Shown one piece after another: positions 3,811 to 5,201 of a DNA stretch of 5,201 nt. Position 1 is the stretch's first letter; each line of letters opens with the position of its first letter. This DNA is from Oscillospiraceae bacterium (GTDB lineage: Bacteria; Bacillota; Clostridia; Oscillospirales; Oscillospiraceae). The translations under genes and the position numbers were made by a program. The notes beneath the pieces were generated by a model. It was not told where the DNA came from and searched no databases. It was given only the letters and a program-made list of their open reading frames with translations. The stretch spans positions 1 to 5,201 of the forward strand of contig JAEDJB010000125.1 of assembly GCA_016296565.1 (NCBI GenBank). Reading direction: 5' to 3'.

Positions 3811-4846
3811 ATAGGTCCAGGTACCCCTTCAGCACCTTAAGAGTGTTCCACACCCCGTCCAGATGGCTGCGCTCATACCCGTGGCTGGCGTAGACCCCCG
3901 GCCCGATGAGGCCGTGGCGCAGGTCCTGTCCGGCGTTCAGGGTTGCCTCTACGTCGGAGCCATAGTGGGGGTAAACGTCCACTGCGTAGTCAGCCCCCTC
4001 TTTCTTTGCCGCGTCGATGAGCTTGCCCACCACGTCGTAGCTGTAGGGACCGCCGGAGTCCTTGGCGCAGATGGAGACCTGCCGCTCTGTGCATTGGAGC
4101 CCCTCTCCCACGCAGCCCATGTCCACACTGATGGCCTCCGTGACCCCTTCGGGCACCGAAGCCGCGCCCCCGTGGCCCACCTCTTCGTAAACGGTGATGT
4201 GGGCGAATACCTTGCGCTTGGGGGTGCGTCCGGTGTCCTTTATGTACTTGGCCAGCCCCAGCAGGATGCCCACAGAGAGCTTGTCGTCCAGGAACCGGCT
4301 TTTGATATAGCCGGAGGCGGTGATCCGGGTTCGGGGCTCGAAGCAGACGATGTCGCCCACCTGAATCCCCAGAGTGCGGGTGTCCTCCAGGGAAGAGACG
4401 TTCTCGTCCAGTACCACCTCCATGGTGTCAAAGGTGCGCTTGGCCTCCCCGTAGCTGCCGTTTACATGGACAGAGGCGTTTACCAGCTGTAAGGTTCCCT
4501 CATAGACCTTGCCCTCCCGGGTGTAAACCCGGAGGTTTTCCGCCTCGGTGTTCTCCGGCCGCAGCCCACCCAAGTTGGTCAGCCGAAGGCGTCCGTTGGA
4601 CTTGATCTCCGCCACCATAGCTCCCAGGGTGTCGGTGTGGGCCTCCAGCAGCAAGGCGTCCTGGAGATCTTCTCCGCCGAAGTCAACCAGCACCCCGCCC
4701 TTTTTGGTGAGCCGGGCCTCATACCCCAACCCGGAAAAAGCCGCCTGCACCCAGTGGGCAGCTTGGCTGGTATAGCCGGAGGGACTGTCCACCGCCAACA
4801 GCGCCGTAGCCTGCGCCGCGGCGTACTCTGCGTATTCCCGTTTCAT
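3809..4846 (-). CDS. M42-family metallopeptidase (FrvX / glutamyl-aminopeptidase-like)
   Basis: This is a cytosolic two-metal aminopeptidase of the M42 family, which usually form large tetrahedral oligomers and trim short peptides. The product is 345 residues, typical for the family. Metal and catalytic signatures are in the expected order: EAHTDTLG with H70 and D72, RFLDDKLSVG with the bridging aspartate at 187, YEEVGHGGA with the catalytic E221 and metal-binding E222, SVDMG with D242, and a final histidine in SHGYERSH (H322 or H328). Residues of about 75-170 form the inserted dimerisation domain. The start at 4846 has GGAG 8 bases upstream. In-frame ATGs at 4861 and 4885 are rejected, the latter because it lies upstream of the predicted transcript start. 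Substrate preference (acidic, as in glutamyl aminopeptidase, or broader) cannot be read from the sequence. It has its own promoter and stands alone. Confidence 0.93.
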   Translation of the reverse strand: MKREYAEYAAAQATALLAVDSPSGYTSQAAHWVQAAFSGLGYEARLTKKGGVLVDFGGEDLQDALLLEAHTDTLGAMVAEIKSNGRLRLTNLGGLRPENTEAENLRVYTREGKVYEGTLQLVNASVHVNGSYGEAKRTFDTMEVVLDENVSSLEDTRTLGIQVGDIVCFEPRTRITASGYIKSRFLDDKLSVGILLGLAKYIKDTGRTPKRKVFAHITVYEEVGHGGAASVPEGVTEAISVDMGCVGEGLQCTERQVSICAKDSGGPYSYDVVGKLIDAAKKEGADYAVDVYPHYGSDVEATLNAGQDLRHGLIGPGVYASHGYERSHLDGVWNTLKVLKGYLDL

Positions 4847-4883
4847 GGTCAAAACTCCCATCCTATGGATTTTGCTGTGGTTC

Positions 4884-4912
4884 ATTATAGCATAGGCCGC
4901 GGCTTTTGTCAG
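4884..4912 (-). promoter_or_regulatory. SigA-type promoter of the M42 peptidase gene
   Basis: On the minus strand CTGACA (4912-4907) is followed by 17 bases and a perfect TATAAT (4889-4884), with TG one base before the -10 giving an extended -10. Transcription should begin near 4877, leaving a leader of about 30 bases. Confidence 0.85.
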
Positions 4913-4973
4913 CAGGCGGGGGACGCTGTCGGGAGGATGGGAAAAGAAGGGAAAGAAAAAATAAAAAATTCTC

Positions 4974-5003
4974 TTGACAAAGCCATCTGTACTGTGGTAT
5001 AGT
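4974..5003 (+). promoter_or_regulatory. tRNA operon promoter with A-rich upstream tract
   Basis: A perfect TTGACA (4974-4979) is followed by 18 bases and TATAGT (4998-5003). Directly upstream, 4953-4970 is almost pure A and T (GAAAGAAAAAATAAAAAATT type sequence), which fits an UP element that binds the RNA polymerase alpha subunit, common at stable-RNA promoters. Transcription should begin near 5010, about 25 bases before tRNA-Leu. Confidence 0.85.
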
Positions 5004-5035
5004 AATTAAGCACTAAGAAGTGCGGCCGTGGAAAT

Positions 5036-5122
5036 GCCGGAGTGGCGGAATTGGCAGACGCCTGGGACTTAAAATCCCATGGGAGCAATCCCGTGCCGGT
5101 TCGACCCCGGTCTCCGGCACCA
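5036..5122 (+). tRNA. tRNA-Leu (anticodon UAA)
   Basis: The acceptor arms GCCGGAG (5036-5042) and CTCCGGC (5112-5118) pair fully, followed by discriminator A and an encoded CCA (5120-5122). The anticodon stem TGGGA/TCCCA holds loop CTTAAAA with anticodon TAA at 5070-5072, reading UUA and UUG. A long variable arm (GGGAGCAATCCC type) marks it as a class II tRNA, as leucine requires. The T arm contains GGTTCGACC. It is the first gene of the tRNA operon. Confidence 0.97.
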
Positions 5123-5125
5123 TAT

Positions 5126-5201
5126 CGCGGAGTAGAGCAGTTGGTAGCTCGTCGGGCTCATAACCCGGAGGCCGCAGGTTCAAGTCCTGTCTCCGCAACC
5201 A
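5126..5201 (+). tRNA. Initiator tRNA-fMet (anticodon CAU)
   Basis: Starts protein synthesis with formylmethionine. The anticodon CAT is at 5159-5161 in loop CTCATAA. Initiator hallmarks are present: an unpaired C1-A72 at the acceptor end (C5126 with A5197), three G-C pairs closing the anticodon stem (GGG 5154-5156, CCC 5164-5166), and an A11-U24 pair in the GAGC/GCTC D stem. The CCA is encoded and ends on the last base of the window. It lies 3 bases after tRNA-Leu and is surely cotranscribed with it. Confidence 0.97.

Noticed and set aside
4847..4885. Longer peptidase start at 4885 (MNHSKIHR extension)
   Set aside because: This ATG lies upstream of the transcription start predicted from the TATAAT at 4889-4884, and 4846 has a ribosome site.
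5013..5198. Minus-strand frame of 61 residues across the tRNA genes
   Set aside because: It is the antisense of tRNA-Leu and tRNA-fMet, a well-known source of false proteins (ETGVEPARDCSHG-type peptides).

Overview
This window looks like a chromosomal stretch from a GC-rich, low-motility-type Firmicute of the gut Oscillospiraceae kind (the Flavonifractor / Pseudoflavonifractor / Lawsonibacter group would fit). That placement is an inference from codon use rich in C and G third positions, AGGAGG-type ribosome binding sites, TATAAT promoters, CCA-encoded tRNAs, and the style of the proteins. No strain or species can be read from the sequence.

Layout, left to right. Bases 1-775 (minus) are the first 258 codons of prfB, peptide chain release factor 2, in one open frame with no programmed frameshift. 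Its promoter is a near-consensus TTTACA-17-TATAAT. Just upstream, on the same strand, is a 38-residue small gene (891-1007) with a perfect AGGAGG. Bases 1008-1418 hold no convincing protein gene. Within them, 1131-1375 is a remarkable block of six inverted repeats set almost end to end, bounded by imperfect terminal inverted repeats that end in TA. The right edge of this block supplies the -35 box of the promoter of dsdA (D-serine ammonia-lyase, 1419-2759, plus).

Convergent with dsdA is a two-gene minus-strand operon: a lipoprotein-anchored barnase-type ribonuclease (3032-3514) followed, 2 bases after its stop, by its barstar-type inhibitor (2772-3029). This is a toxin and immunity pair with the catalytic residues and main inhibitor contacts conserved. 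Diverging from it is a 54-residue small gene (3588-3752, plus), closed by a strong terminator at 3768-3810. An M42-family metallopeptidase (3809-4846, minus) converges on that terminator and has its own CTGACA-17-TATAAT promoter. The right end carries a tRNA operon on the plus strand: a TTGACA promoter with an A-rich upstream tract, tRNA-Leu(UAA), then initiator tRNA-fMet(CAU), 3 bases apart.

The genes do not form one pathway. Housekeeping translation genes (prfB, tRNA-Leu, tRNA-fMet) flank accessory or catabolic ones: D-serine breakdown, an extracellular RNase with its inhibitor, and a peptidase. The parts most worth attention are the hairpin block at 1131-1375 and its capture of the dsdA promoter, the membrane-anchored barnase with its coupled inhibitor, and the two short genes.
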